From: a virus
DNA: 64,000 nucleotides
Virus record (IMG/VR): IMGVR_UViG_3300037189_017154
Span: 17,188 to 81,187 of that record
Reading direction: 5' to 3' (one strand)
The notes beneath the pieces are model-generated. The model did no database searches. It was given only the letters and a program-made list of their open reading frames with translations, and was not told where the DNA came from. How positions within the stretch are numbered: position 1 is the stretch's first letter; each line of letters begins with the position of its first letter. This document shows positions 38,079 through 47,634 of the stretch, one piece after another. A program made the position numbers and the translations under genes.

Positions 38079-41000
38079 ATGATCACATTTATCGGCCAAT
38101 CTGGGTCGTTGCTCTTGTTTACAAGTGAGCACCATGGTGTAGTTGTCGACACCGATTTTAATATGGTTGTTGAGTCAGGCGTTCCTGAGACTCTATTTTC
38201 TAGCCGTAGCTGGGAAAAATCTGATACAGAGCCTGGTCAAGATCTAACTGCTTTAGCCTCCATCTCTTTACAGACTATGGATGCAAAAACTATTATTGCG
38301 TCTGCTGGACGTATGTATACCATTCCAAAATCTGCTCAAGCAGAAGCCAAGAAAGCTCTTGAATGGCACAAGGAGCACCACCGTGGCGGCACTCCTGTCG
38401 GCATGAATACAGCAAGAATTCTTGCTAAGGGTGGGCAAATAAGCCTACAAAAAGTACGCCACATCGCAAAGTACTTCCCTCGTCACGAAGTTGACAAAAA
38501 GGGTAAAGGCTGGAAGCCAGGCCAAGATAACTTCCCAAGCAACGGCAGAATTGCGTGGGCCTTGTGGGGTGGTGATTCAGCTTGGCGTTGGGCTGTTGAT
38601 ATTGTAAAACACGCAGATCCAAAACCAATTAAAGCTGGTGGCGGTTATCTGGCTCAGCAACAGCCTCAAGACCCTTTCCACAATGCGTTCACTCTTGAAG
38701 AAAACTATGGTCCAGAGTTTATGGCTCGTGTATGCCTTGATGGATCTGGACTAGATCGCCTATACAAAGTTGACATCGATGGTCAAGTTTACGTGTGGGA
38801 TAACGACTGCTGGGACGACATGGGAAATGTCGACAGCGATGTCTGGGACTATGACCAGGGGTTAGATTATGAAGATGATGGCATAGAAAAAAGTCACATT
38901 CTTATTGATGCATCGTCTGCTGTAATGATTGCAGCTCGTTTGGCAAACAATCCTTTCGGCAAAGTTTCTGTTTTTGATCTTGATGAGGACGAAGCTAGAC
39001 TAGCTGCCCGATCAATTCCTGAAGAAGACTGGGAGATGATTGACCTAGGTATGGTAGCTGCTGGTGAAGGTGGTATTGGCCCAGCGTCATATACTCCAAA
39101 GGAACGTGCAGCAAACGTAGCTAAGCAACCTCGCTCTGCGGGTGGAAGATTTGGATCAAAGGGTAGTAAGGCTCAAGTTGGCCAGAAGACTACACCTGGA
39201 GCTAGCAACCCTGGTTCAGCTCCAAGTGCTGGAAAACCTGGGGGCATAAGCCTGGAAGATCAGAGAAAGAATGCTAACTCCGGTCTTCCTCCTCAAGAAA
39301 TACTTGAAGGTCCTCTAGATACTTCTGGAATCCTTGGAGAACCTCGTACTCCAATCGATAGACCTAACGCTCGAATATCTGGCACTCTTCCTGCAATGAC
39401 AAAGGAAGATCTCCACCAGGTTCTTTATGACTTCCCTGCTTGGGTTCAGAGCCAGCGTGCTTCTTATAGTCCTGGTGATTACCACACTCCTATGACTAGT
39501 GCTGGTGATGAGAAAAAAGAATCAGAAGACCCAGAATCTTACGACCACCCTTTACTTAAAAAGTGGCGTGCCACTAAACTCCGCGAAGAGATCAAACCTT
39601 CTACAGACACTAGCTGGGCAGCCCCGGTTGTTGCTGCTGCAGGAGTGGCTGAGGCTCAGAAGCCAGCCGTAGATCCTGAGAAGGAAGTTCAAAAAGATGA
39701 AGCCAAACCAGAAGGTGCTCCAAAGAGCAATCCAAAACCTAGCGATCCTGGTAAGCCGGTACAGCTTACTCCTGAAACTTCTGACGTACAGCCTCTGTAT
39801 TTTGCTATTGTTGCTCCAGATGACCCTCAAGCAGTAACCGATCTAATTAGCATGGTCCCAGCCAGCTCAACGTCAACTGCTCCTATGATCTACAAGCGCT
39901 TAGATAAGAAGTGGGTTCGTGATGAGAAGACACTTGCTGATCTAAAGTCTGCAACTCCTCCACCTGTTGTCCCTCTTGACTCTGCAACTCTGAACGATGT
40001 TCTAAAGCAGGTTGACGGTCTAGTTGCATCTGCTGGTTACCTACAACACCAGATGATAGTTCTATGGGGACCTAGAGAAGATATTCTTGTTGCTGCTGGT
40101 GGCCTTGATAAAAACAGAGGTAACGCAGAAGAACTTCGCCGTTACTGGACTGTTGGCAAGGGTGCAGCCAAGATTCGTTGGAACACTAAGGGTGACTGGA
40201 CTCGTTGTGTTCGTCATTTAGAAAAGTATCTAGGCCCACGTGCTAAGGGATATTGTGCTCTACGCCACAAGGAAGTTACTGGTCTGTGGACTGGTGATAA
40301 GCGCCATCGTGAGCTATATGGACGTAAGGGTGTAAATAGTAACAAGGCATTCTTCAGTGATGAAGTCCTTAAGTCTTCAGAAATGGTCATCGACTCAGTA
40401 ACCTTAGTTGCTCGTGCTAATGATGCTAAGCACCGTCTAGGTCTATTGGCAAGTGCACCTATTGCCACATCTACTAATGGAGGAATGTTCCGTATTCCTT
40501 TAGTAATCCCTGAGGGTAAGCAAACCGGAGATGGTCGTACTTTCCGCAAGGGATCAATCACAATGCGTGAACTACCACTGCCATTGCTATGGCAAGTTAG
40601 AACTTCAGACGGACACAATGGGTCCGTTGTAATCGGTCGAATTGACCGAATGGAGCGTACTGAAGAAGGTATTGGAAATGCTGTTGGCATTTTTGATACT
40701 GGAGAGTATGGGCGTGAAGCCGAACGTTTGGTTCGCAACGGATTTATTCGTGGCGTATCAGCCGATATGGATCAGTTCGAGGCTGAAGAAGAAAAAGAAA
40801 AGAAAACTTCTAAGTCAAAGACTGAGAACGACATCGACATCGATGACGATAAAAAAGTTGGTGGGGACAAACTCACTATAAATAAAGCTCGGGTAATGGC
40901 AGTCACTATGGTGCCAAAGCCCGCGTTCCAAGAATGCAAAATCTTCCTCGTAGAGGAAGGTGAACCCCAGGAGGATAATATGATTCCACAAGATGGAATA

Positions 41001-42791
41001 TATGCCGAAGACGTGGATTCACCTGACAATGCTGCACTTGTTGCATGTGCAATTGTTGCTGGTGTAATTCCTGTCGTGCCACCTGCTGAATGGTTCAACA
41101 ATCCTAAGCTAAGTAAGCCTACTCCTATCACCGTTACTGACGATGGTAAAGTATTCGGCCACATTGCAGCTTGGAACGTTGATCATATCGGTTTGGTAGC
41201 AGGCACCAAACCTCCTCGCAGCAAGAGTAACTACTCTTACTTCCACACTGGCGTGATTCGTACTGCCAATGGTAAGGATGTACCTGTAGGTCAACTTACG
41301 CTAGCGGGAGGACATGCTTCACTAGAGGCTAGTGCCCTAGACGCTGTAAAGCACTACGACGACACTGCATCAGCAATTGCTGACGTACATGCCGGCGAAG
41401 ATGCTCACGGTATCTGGGTATCAGGAGGTCTACGCCCATCCGCAACCCCTGAGCAGATCCGTTCGCTTCGTGCATCGGCTCCATCAGGTGACTGGCGTCC
41501 AATCCGTGGCTCACTTGAGCTAGTAGCTGTATGCCAGGTAAATGTTCCTGGTTTCCCGATCGCTCGTGCTCGTGTTGCTTCAGGTGCTGTTATGGCTCTT
41601 GTAGCGGCTGGTGCTCGTCCACTTGCTGAGCTAAAAGCTTCGCAGTTGTACGGCCCAGAAGCATTGGCTGCTGCTGCTAAGGCTAAGTTCGACCAGCTTC
41701 GTGCTGAGCGTGCTGCTGTTTTTGCAGTTAAGTCAGCTGAGCTATCAAACAAGATCCATGGTTACGTTGATGCTCTAGCAATTACTAAAGCAGAACGCGA
41801 TACCGCTGCCAAGAAGCGTCAGGCTCTACCGGACGGTTCATATCCGATTCGTAATGAAGACGATTTGAAGAATGCTATCCAGTCATTCGGCCGTGCTAAG
41901 GAAGAAGACCGTGGAAAGGTACGTCGCCACATTATGCGTCGTGCTAAGGCCCTTGGCAAAATAGATCTAATCCCAGAGAAGTGGAATAAGCAACATGTTG
42001 CATCTACTTCAGAGTCAATCACAGCTTCAACTCAGCCGAATGAACTTCGTGCTCGTGTTGCAGCAGCTGCGGCGGCTCTGGGAAAATCTGATGCGGTTGA
42101 GCCTGTAAATCCTCTCCCTACAGTACCTGTTAAGGCTGAAGCACCTCTTGGTGTAGAACCTAAAGACAAGCCTGTAATGGAGAAGCAACCAGTCGATGAA
42201 CGACTTACTCAGGAACAAATTGAGCAGAAGGTTATCCAAGAAGTTAAAAAGGATGCCGACCCATATGCTCAAGCTGGAGGTAAGTACATCCCTGGTAAGA
42301 CTCAACCGCGTGATGAGTATGGCAAGTTCCGTAAGGTTCTAGCCAGACTTAAGCTCAACCTAGGTGTTGCAGGTCTTGAAGATGTAGCCAGAAAAGTCTC
42401 AGCGGCAGAGGGGTACACCGAAATCGGTGACTACGGAACTGCTGCTAAGGCTGCTGGTGATCTGATTGACACTGTAGATCGTTTGGACACTGGTGCTTTG
42501 AATGCAAAGTCACTAGAGAACATCCGTACTACAACGCAAGAACTAGGTAAAACTATTGCCAACCTACCACTGCCATTTAAGGATCCAAACGCGAAACTTA
42601 GATACAGTGACCTCCCACCTGTTCTGAAAGAGTTGCTTGACAACATGACAGATCGAGTGGAGCAGAAAATTGGTTCTAAGGATGCGGCCGTCGCTACCCA
42701 AGACGTACGTTCCTTTAAGTCAGGATCTAAGCTTTATAGCCAGTCGGATATTTCGACTCAGTTTAATAAGCTTCTAAGACTCCTAACCTAA
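38079..42791 (+). CDS. Capsid maturation protease within a 1,570-residue multidomain protein
   Basis: 1,570 residues. N-terminal part (about 95-190) has GGTPVGMNTARILAKGG and SNGRIAWALWGGDSAWRWA, a small domain frequent in actinophages. QPRSAGGRF follows near 350. A Cys/His-containing domain (RYWTVGKGAAKIRWNTKGDW, RAKGYCALRHKEVTG) lies about 690-760. The prohead protease is about 790-960: GHNGSVVIGRI gives catalytic His846 and RGVSADMDQF gives Ser894, as in S78-type HK97 proteases. After it come a beta domain (1000-1170), a DUF6582-like unit (LPDGSYPIRNEDDLKNAIQS) and a helical end with QPRDEYGKF. It should process scaffold, capsid and perhaps the giant protein. Most HK97-type proteases are 150-300 residues, so this is unusually large. 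Confidence 0.85.
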   Translation: MITFIGQSGSLLLFTSEHHGVVVDTDFNMVVESGVPETLFSSRSWEKSDTEPGQDLTALASISLQTMDAKTIIASAGRMYTIPKSAQAEAKKALEWHKEHHRGGTPVGMNTARILAKGGQISLQKVRHIAKYFPRHEVDKKGKGWKPGQDNFPSNGRIAWALWGGDSAWRWAVDIVKHADPKPIKAGGGYLAQQQPQDPFHNAFTLEENYGPEFMARVCLDGSGLDRLYKVDIDGQVYVWDNDCWDDMGNVDSDVWDYDQGLDYEDDGIEKSHILIDASSAVMIAARLANNPFGKVSVFDLDEDEARLAARSIPEEDWEMIDLGMVAAGEGGIGPASYTPKERAANVAKQPRSAGGRFGSKGSKAQVGQKTTPGASNPGSAPSAGKPGGISLEDQRKNANSGLPPQEILEGPLDTSGILGEPRTPIDRPNARISGTLPAMTKEDLHQVLYDFPAWVQSQRASYSPGDYHTPMTSAGDEKKESEDPESYDHPLLKKWRATKLREEIKPSTDTSWAAPVVAAAGVAEAQKPAVDPEKEVQKDEAKPEGAPKSNPKPSDPGKPVQLTPETSDVQPLYFAIVAPDDPQAVTDLISMVPASSTSTAPMIYKRLDKKWVRDEKTLADLKSATPPPVVPLDSATLNDVLKQVDGLVASAGYLQHQMIVLWGPREDILVAAGGLDKNRGNAEELRRYWTVGKGAAKIRWNTKGDWTRCVRHLEKYLGPRAKGYCALRHKEVTGLWTGDKRHRELYGRKGVNSNKAFFSDEVLKSSEMVIDSVTLVARANDAKHRLGLLASAPIATSTNGGMFRIPLVIPEGKQTGDGRTFRKGSITMRELPLPLLWQVRTSDGHNGSVVIGRIDRMERTEEGIGNAVGIFDTGEYGREAERLVRNGFIRGVSADMDQFEAEEEKEKKTSKSKTENDIDIDDDKKVGGDKLTINKARVMAVTMVPKPAFQECKIFLVEEGEPQEDNMIPQDGIYAEDVDSPDNAALVACAIVAGVIPVVPPAEWFNNPKLSKPTPITVTDDGKVFGHIAAWNVDHIGLVAGTKPPRSKSNYSYFHTGVIRTANGKDVPVGQLTLAGGHASLEASALDAVKHYDDTASAIADVHAGEDAHGIWVSGGLRPSATPEQIRSLRASAPSGDWRPIRGSLELVAVCQVNVPGFPIARARVASGAVMALVAAGARPLAELKASQLYGPEALAAAAKAKFDQLRAERAAVFAVKSAELSNKIHGYVDALAITKAERDTAAKKRQALPDGSYPIRNEDDLKNAIQSFGRAKEEDRGKVRRHIMRRAKALGKIDLIPEKWNKQHVASTSESITASTQPNELRARVAAAAAALGKSDAVEPVNPLPTVPVKAEAPLGVEPKDKPVMEKQPVDERLTQEQIEQKVIQEVKKDADPYAQAGGKYIPGKTQPRDEYGKFRKVLARLKLNLGVAGLEDVARKVSAAEGYTEIGDYGTAAKAAGDLIDTVDRLDTGALNAKSLENIRTTTQELGKTIANLPLPFKDPNAKLRYSDLPPVLKELLDNMTDRVEQKIGSKDAAVATQDVRSFKSGSKLYSQSDISTQFNKLLRLLT

Positions 42792-42842
42792 ATAATAAAC
42801 AACTCAAAAACAGGGTAAAATAAAGTCTGGGTAGAGTGCCTG

Positions 42843-42928
42843 CCGCATGGTGCGGTAAGTCCCTTTGCTTTGGACCGAACAGCAAGGTATGTGAAATACG
42901 CATATCTCTAACTATCCTAGGAGGATAA
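42843..42928 (+). promoter_or_regulatory. Structured 5' leader of the major capsid gene
   Basis: Hairpins CCGC/GCGG (42843-42855), GTCC/GGAC (42859-42875) or the alternative CCTT..GCT/AGC..AAGG, and GTAT/ATAC (42887-42899). ATCC/GGAT (42914-42926) encloses the AGGAGG ribosome site. The arrangement may tune the high expression of capsid; no known riboswitch class fits. Confidence 0.5.
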
Positions 42929-44761
42929 GTGGATCACATTAAATCGCAGGTAGATGGCCTAGCAGAACTAAGCGACGAGCAAGTCGCCGCTCTGCAAGAG
43001 TCAATCGTACGTGAATTTGAATTGGTCGAGGGTAAAGACCCATCTCCTGAGGTTGTTGACGCTATGACGTCACTTGCCGACATGTTGGACACCGTACGCG
43101 GTGAAACCAGTCGTCGCGAGGCCGCTAAAGAAGAGCTTGCTGCTCGTGCTGCCGAAGCGACTATGCGTGTTACAGGTGAGGACGGGGAGAACCCAGTTGG
43201 CGACATGCCAGTTGAGGAAGCTCCAGCTGAAGGTACTCCTGAAGAAGAGGCTACAGAAACCCCTGAAGAAGAGGCTGTAGAAACTCCTGAAGAAGAGGCC
43301 AAAGAAACTCCAGCTCAAGAGGACGAGGAAAAAAAGAAGGCTTACTCAGCTGAAACCTCTGACGCATCAATGACTCAGGTTGAAGGATCTGAACTATCAA
43401 CCGAAGAAACCCAAACAACTACAACCGCTGACGCAGTTCAGCAGGAAGAGCAGGCCCCAGTGACCGCAGCAGCAGAAGAGAGCTTCCAGGCTCCAGCTGA
43501 CCGTCAGCCTGTTATTCAGGTTTCAGAGCCAGCAAAGGTAGCAATTACCGCTGGTGCTGACATCCCTGGCTACAGTGCTGGATCATCCATCTCTGACATG
43601 ACCGAAGTTGCATTAGCAATGGAGAAGAGAATTCATTCTCTACGTCGTGTTAACGGTGGAGATGGAGAGCAGCACATCGTTGCATCCATCACAACCGAAT
43701 ACCCAGAGGCTCGTACTCTAACAACTGACGCAGAGTCAAACGCTCTGAAGATTGCAGCCGTCGCAGGCCCAGAAGCACTTGTTGCTGCTGGTGGTCACGC
43801 AGCTCCATTCGAAGTCAAGTACGACATCTACTCAATCGGCTCAAGCAACGTTCGTCCTCTACGCGATGCATTGCCTCGCTTCCAGGCTGACCGTGGCGGT
43901 ATCCGTTTCGTAACTCCTCCATCATTCGCAGCTGGTACTTATGACACAGCTGTTGGTGTATGGACTGCAGCTAACGACTCAGCTACCACTCCTAGCCCAG
44001 CAAGCAAGACTAGCTACACTGTTACAGCTGCTGCTGAAAACACAAAGGCTACTGACGCTGTAACCCTACAGCTACAGTTCGGTAACTTGATGACTCGTGC
44101 TTACCCAGAGTTGATTGCTCGTCACAACGAGCTAGCTCTAGTTCAGCACGCTCGTGAAGCTGAGCAGAACCTACTAAGCGCACTAAGCAGCGGTTCAACT
44201 GCTGTTACAACTACTAACCTAATCGGTTTTGGTCGTGACTTCCTAGTTCAGATCCGTCGTGCAGCTGTTGCTTACCGTAACCGTCACCGTATCGCTCATG
44301 ACACTCAGCTTCAGGCTTTCATCCCTGAGTGGGTATACGACGCTATGGCAGCAGACCTAACCTTGGCAATGCCAGGTGACGGTACTCTGTCTGTATCTAA
44401 GTCAGAGATCGATGGTTACCTAGCACACAGCAACGTAACTCTAGTTGCTTCTCCAGACATGACTGTATTTGGTTCACAGAGTGCTGCTGCACTTCTTGAG
44501 TTCCCGGACAGCTTTGACTGGTACCTATTCGCTGAGGGAACATTCTTGTTCCTTGACGGTGGAACTTTGGACCTTGGAATTATTCGTGACTCCACCTTGG
44601 TTGGCACAAACGATTACAAGATGTTCATTGAAACATTCGAAGCTGTTGCAAAGGTTGGTATTGAGTCTCTCAAGGTCACCTCAACCATCAGCATCAACGG
44701 TGTTGCTGCTGCATTGCGCGACACCACAGGCGGTACTGCTGCCGCTACTATCGAGCTTTAA
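42929..44761 (+). CDS. Major capsid protein with acidic N-terminal scaffold-like domain
   Basis: 610 residues from a GTG at 42929 with AGGAGG upstream. Residues 1-75 are helical; 85-135 are acidic with PEEEA/TPEEEA repeats; the HK97-fold capsid region runs from about 200 (VKYDIYSIGSSNVRPLRDAL, RNRHRIAHDTQLQAFIPEWV, YKMFIETFEAVAKVGIESLK). The N-terminal 190 residues resemble the delta domain that serves as built-in scaffold and is removed by the protease. SFQAPA at 185-190 resembles the giant protein's GFEQAPG linkers and may mark the cut. Followed by a terminator, as usual for an abundant product. Confidence 0.9.
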   Translation: MDHIKSQVDGLAELSDEQVAALQESIVREFELVEGKDPSPEVVDAMTSLADMLDTVRGETSRREAAKEELAARAAEATMRVTGEDGENPVGDMPVEEAPAEGTPEEEATETPEEEAVETPEEEAKETPAQEDEEKKKAYSAETSDASMTQVEGSELSTEETQTTTTADAVQQEEQAPVTAAAEESFQAPADRQPVIQVSEPAKVAITAGADIPGYSAGSSISDMTEVALAMEKRIHSLRRVNGGDGEQHIVASITTEYPEARTLTTDAESNALKIAAVAGPEALVAAGGHAAPFEVKYDIYSIGSSNVRPLRDALPRFQADRGGIRFVTPPSFAAGTYDTAVGVWTAANDSATTPSPASKTSYTVTAAAENTKATDAVTLQLQFGNLMTRAYPELIARHNELALVQHAREAEQNLLSALSSGSTAVTTTNLIGFGRDFLVQIRRAAVAYRNRHRIAHDTQLQAFIPEWVYDAMAADLTLAMPGDGTLSVSKSEIDGYLAHSNVTLVASPDMTVFGSQSAAALLEFPDSFDWYLFAEGTFLFLDGGTLDLGIIRDSTLVGTNDYKMFIETFEAVAKVGIESLKVTSTISINGVAAALRDTTGGTAAATIEL

Positions 44762-44789
44762 GCCTTAGTAGTAAATCAGTAATCGTTGA

Positions 44790-44813
44790 GGGGGGCCCGG
44801 AAACGGGTCCCCC
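44790..44813 (+). terminator. GC-rich hairpin after the capsid gene
   Basis: GGGGGCCCG-GAAA-CGGGTCCCCC with one bulge. No T run follows directly, so partial termination or mRNA 3' protection is possible. Confidence 0.6.
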
Positions 44814-44853
44814 AATACGAAAAAACTTTAAACTTTTTTATTAAGGAATATAA

Positions 44854-45993
44854 ATGGCCACTTTTGACGGAGCGTTTCCAGCCCCGAAGATCGTACCTTC
44901 CGCATTTGGATTGTTTTCTGTAGTTAAGCCGGAAAATCCAAATTCTGAAGATAAGTGGGTTCGTGGTTTTAACCAATGGTGGGAGACCAGACCTAACTAT
45001 GTACGTAACTGGGATGAAACTAGCACTACTTCTTATGTAGTTGATACTAATCCAGCTGCTCCTCGTTACAGCTACCACATTCCATTTTTTATCGAATCTG
45101 AAGATTTTGCTTCGACTTTTGGTCTTAATGGTGAAGACAGATTTGCAAAAGTTCTTCGTCAACTTGAAGGTGTCTCTCAGAAAGCCTGTGAAGTAGAACT
45201 TTGGGATGGTGCAGTAGCACTCCAAGGAACTGGCACTGACTTAGTAAACCCATACCTATCTAAGGGATCTAGCGTCACGGTTCTTTCGGGACGTAAGTCT
45301 GATGGCTCAATTGCAGATCCTACTTCTGATGGTGCAGCAATTTCTGTTAAGCATGGTGTAGCTGTGCTTGAGTATCAAATTGGTCAGTACTCTTCTGGTG
45401 GTGAGCAGGGCTGGATCCACATGACTCGTGATGCAGCTGCAGTTCTTAGTTCTTATAATCAAATGGTATTCCACCAACCCGGAGCTTTAAATACACAGCA
45501 CCTACAGACTTTTGGTGGTACCCCTCTAATAGTCGGATCTGGCTACTCAGGTAACGGTCCAGTAGTTAACGTAACTAATAAGGCTGCTGACGGAACTAAC
45601 GCAACTTTAACTACAGCTAACAACCACGGCCTTGCTGTTGGTGACACTGTAGTTGTTACTGGTGTTGACTCTACTTTCAATGGTACTTATGTGACTACCA
45701 CTGGTACTACCGCAACTACGATTAAGTATGCTAAAGCATCTACTGTATCTTCTACTGCCGCTACTGGCACTGCTCAAATGCAGGCTAATAGCCGCTACAA
45801 ATGGATTTACGCATCAGGTGAAGTACGAGTTTATCTCGGAAAAGCTGAAGTGGTAAATGACAGCTTAGCTCAAGGCTATGGTGTTACATCAAATCAAAAT
45901 GACATGAAAATTAAAGCTACTCGTGCAGCCGCCGTGTACTTTGATACATCCATCCACCTAGGTGTCAAGGTTGACTTGACTCTAACAAACTAA
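44854..45993 (+). CDS. Head or tail structural protein with one FCCH-like insert
   Basis: 379 residues, AAGGA ribosome site. Residues 1-230 look like a compact structural fold (FNQWWETRPNYVRNWDETST, SRYKWIYASGEVRVYLGKAE later). A module at about 245-300 has NHGLAVGDTVVVTGVDSTFN and GTYVTTTGTTATTIKYA, the beta module repeated in four other proteins here. Directly after the capsid gene, so a second capsid-like, decoration or head-tail protein. The exact role is not settled by sequence. Confidence 0.72.
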   Translation: MATFDGAFPAPKIVPSAFGLFSVVKPENPNSEDKWVRGFNQWWETRPNYVRNWDETSTTSYVVDTNPAAPRYSYHIPFFIESEDFASTFGLNGEDRFAKVLRQLEGVSQKACEVELWDGAVALQGTGTDLVNPYLSKGSSVTVLSGRKSDGSIADPTSDGAAISVKHGVAVLEYQIGQYSSGGEQGWIHMTRDAAAVLSSYNQMVFHQPGALNTQHLQTFGGTPLIVGSGYSGNGPVVNVTNKAADGTNATLTTANNHGLAVGDTVVVTGVDSTFNGTYVTTTGTTATTIKYAKASTVSSTAATGTAQMQANSRYKWIYASGEVRVYLGKAEVVNDSLAQGYGVTSNQNDMKIKATRAAAVYFDTSIHLGVKVDLTLTN

Positions 45994-46012
45994 CAATTAA
46001 GGAGAATAGGTA

Positions 46013-47557
46013 ATGCCTACTCAAGACTATGCAGCCAGCATCCAAGGTGTGTCGATCCGTGTCACCCGCTTGGACGCATCTGGCAACTTGATGACAGGTC
46101 CCGGTGACAGCTACGCAACATCAGCTTTCATGCGCTTGTCATTCACCCCTGAATACGAAGAAGGTGACGAGATCACTGAGAAGTCAGCAAACGGTACAGT
46201 TTGTGTAACTTACAAGTCTCCAGACACTCTGAAGCGTATCACTATGGAACTAGCTATTTGTGAGCCAGATCCAGAACTAACTGCTCTATTATCTGGTGGT
46301 CTCTTGCTTCGCAAGAACCTAGGTACTTTTGCTTCAGCTAACAACCAGTCAATTGGTTGGGCAGCTCCAGGTGTTGGCGATGACCCAGCAGGTAACGGTG
46401 TTGCTATTGAAGCTTGGTCATGGGCTATTAAGAACGGTAAGAAGGCAGGAACTCTTCCTTACTTCCACTGGGTATTCCCATACGTTAAGGTTCGTCAGTC
46501 AGGTGACCGCGTTATTGAAAACGGTCTATTGGCTAACACATTCGAAGGCTACGGTCTAGGAAACCCTAACTTTGCATCTGGTATTGATGGTCGCTGGGAG
46601 TTCCCAACTGCAGCTGAGCGTCCTTACTCATACGCACGTTCTGCTTGGGCTCCAGTAGGTCTATCTGGTTTCTACACTTGGAACTACGCTGGTGAAGGTA
46701 CTACCGAACTTGGTACTCCTAACTACACAGCTGTTACTTCACTTGATGGTCTTAACTACAGCCTATCTACTGAAGCAATCACAACTGCTGGTGCGATCAC
46801 TCTAGTTACTTCAGCTAGCCACACTTACAGCGTTGGCGACAGCATTACAGTCGGTAACGCAGATACTACTTACCTAGTAACTAACAAGGCTGCTACTACT
46901 TCTACTGTAACTTTGACACTTGCGTCTGGTCACGGTGTTGTAGTTGGTGACAAGATCATTGTTTCAATTGGTGACAGTGCATTTGACGGTACTTATGGTG
47001 TAGCTACAGTGTCGACTAACGACATTACCTACGCTAAGACCAATGCGGTTGCTGTGACTAGCGTTGCTGTAAACAGTTCATCTGCTGTTGTTACTCGCAG
47101 CATCTTCAATGGTACATTCACTGCTCTTGCAGGTACAACTGGAACTAGCGTTGCTGTTGCTCGTCGTGTTGCAATTTCAGCATGTACAGGCGCTACAACT
47201 ACTGGTACATACACTGCTACAGCTCACGGTCTAGTTACTGGTCAGCTAGTGACAGTGACTGGTTTCTCGACTAACGCAGCATTCAACGTTACCGCTGCTG
47301 CTATTACAGTAACTGGTGTAAACACCTTCACTGCAACTATCTCAAGCACAACCGCTACAGAAACTATTGCGGCCGTTGCTCAGGTAACTCGTGGTACTGC
47401 AATCACTGCAACTGCGGTTCCTTACGGTGCTTCTGTTTCATCAGCTGTGGCTGGTACTGCAGGTACAACTGGATACAACGTTCCTGGTAACATCAACTAC
47501 AACCCTGATGTTGCAATTGACCGCGTTATCAAGTCTAACGAGGACCCAACCTCTTAA
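46013..47557 (+). CDS. Probable major tail protein with FCCH-like inserts
   Basis: 514 residues, AAGGAGAA ribosome site. Residues 1-240 fit a tail-tube type protein (SFTPEYEEGDEITEKSANGT, YFHWVFPYVKVRQSGDRV). From about 255 the chain is Thr/Ala/Val-rich and holds three or four beta modules (GHGVVVGDKIIVSIGDSAFD, AHGLVTGQLVTVTGFSTNAA). These would decorate the tail surface. Its position before the adaptor genes is slightly unusual for a tail tube gene. Confidence 0.65.
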   Translation: MPTQDYAASIQGVSIRVTRLDASGNLMTGPGDSYATSAFMRLSFTPEYEEGDEITEKSANGTVCVTYKSPDTLKRITMELAICEPDPELTALLSGGLLLRKNLGTFASANNQSIGWAAPGVGDDPAGNGVAIEAWSWAIKNGKKAGTLPYFHWVFPYVKVRQSGDRVIENGLLANTFEGYGLGNPNFASGIDGRWEFPTAAERPYSYARSAWAPVGLSGFYTWNYAGEGTTELGTPNYTAVTSLDGLNYSLSTEAITTAGAITLVTSASHTYSVGDSITVGNADTTYLVTNKAATTSTVTLTLASGHGVVVGDKIIVSIGDSAFDGTYGVATVSTNDITYAKTNAVAVTSVAVNSSSAVVTRSIFNGTFTALAGTTGTSVAVARRVAISACTGATTTGTYTATAHGLVTGQLVTVTGFSTNAAFNVTAAAITVTGVNTFTATISSTTATETIAAVAQVTRGTAITATAVPYGASVSSAVAGTAGTTGYNVPGNINYNPDVAIDRVIKSNEDPTS

Positions 47558-47572
47558 TAGACAAGTAAGAAC

Positions 47573-47613
47573 GGGCGGCGCGTTAGAGTGTTTATCACAA
47601 AACGCGTCGCCCG
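47573..47613 (+). terminator. Strong hairpin between structural genes
   Basis: GGGCGGCGCGTT/AACGCGTCGCCC with one mismatch and a 17-base loop. It resembles a terminator, but the T-tail is poor and the ribosome site of the next gene follows closely. Confidence 0.6.
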
Positions 47614-47634
47614 CTTCACTAAGGAGAAGATTAA

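Noticed and set aside
40214-40738. 174-codon minus-strand frame inside the protease gene
   Set aside because: Covers the conserved protease region of the + strand and lacks any start signal.
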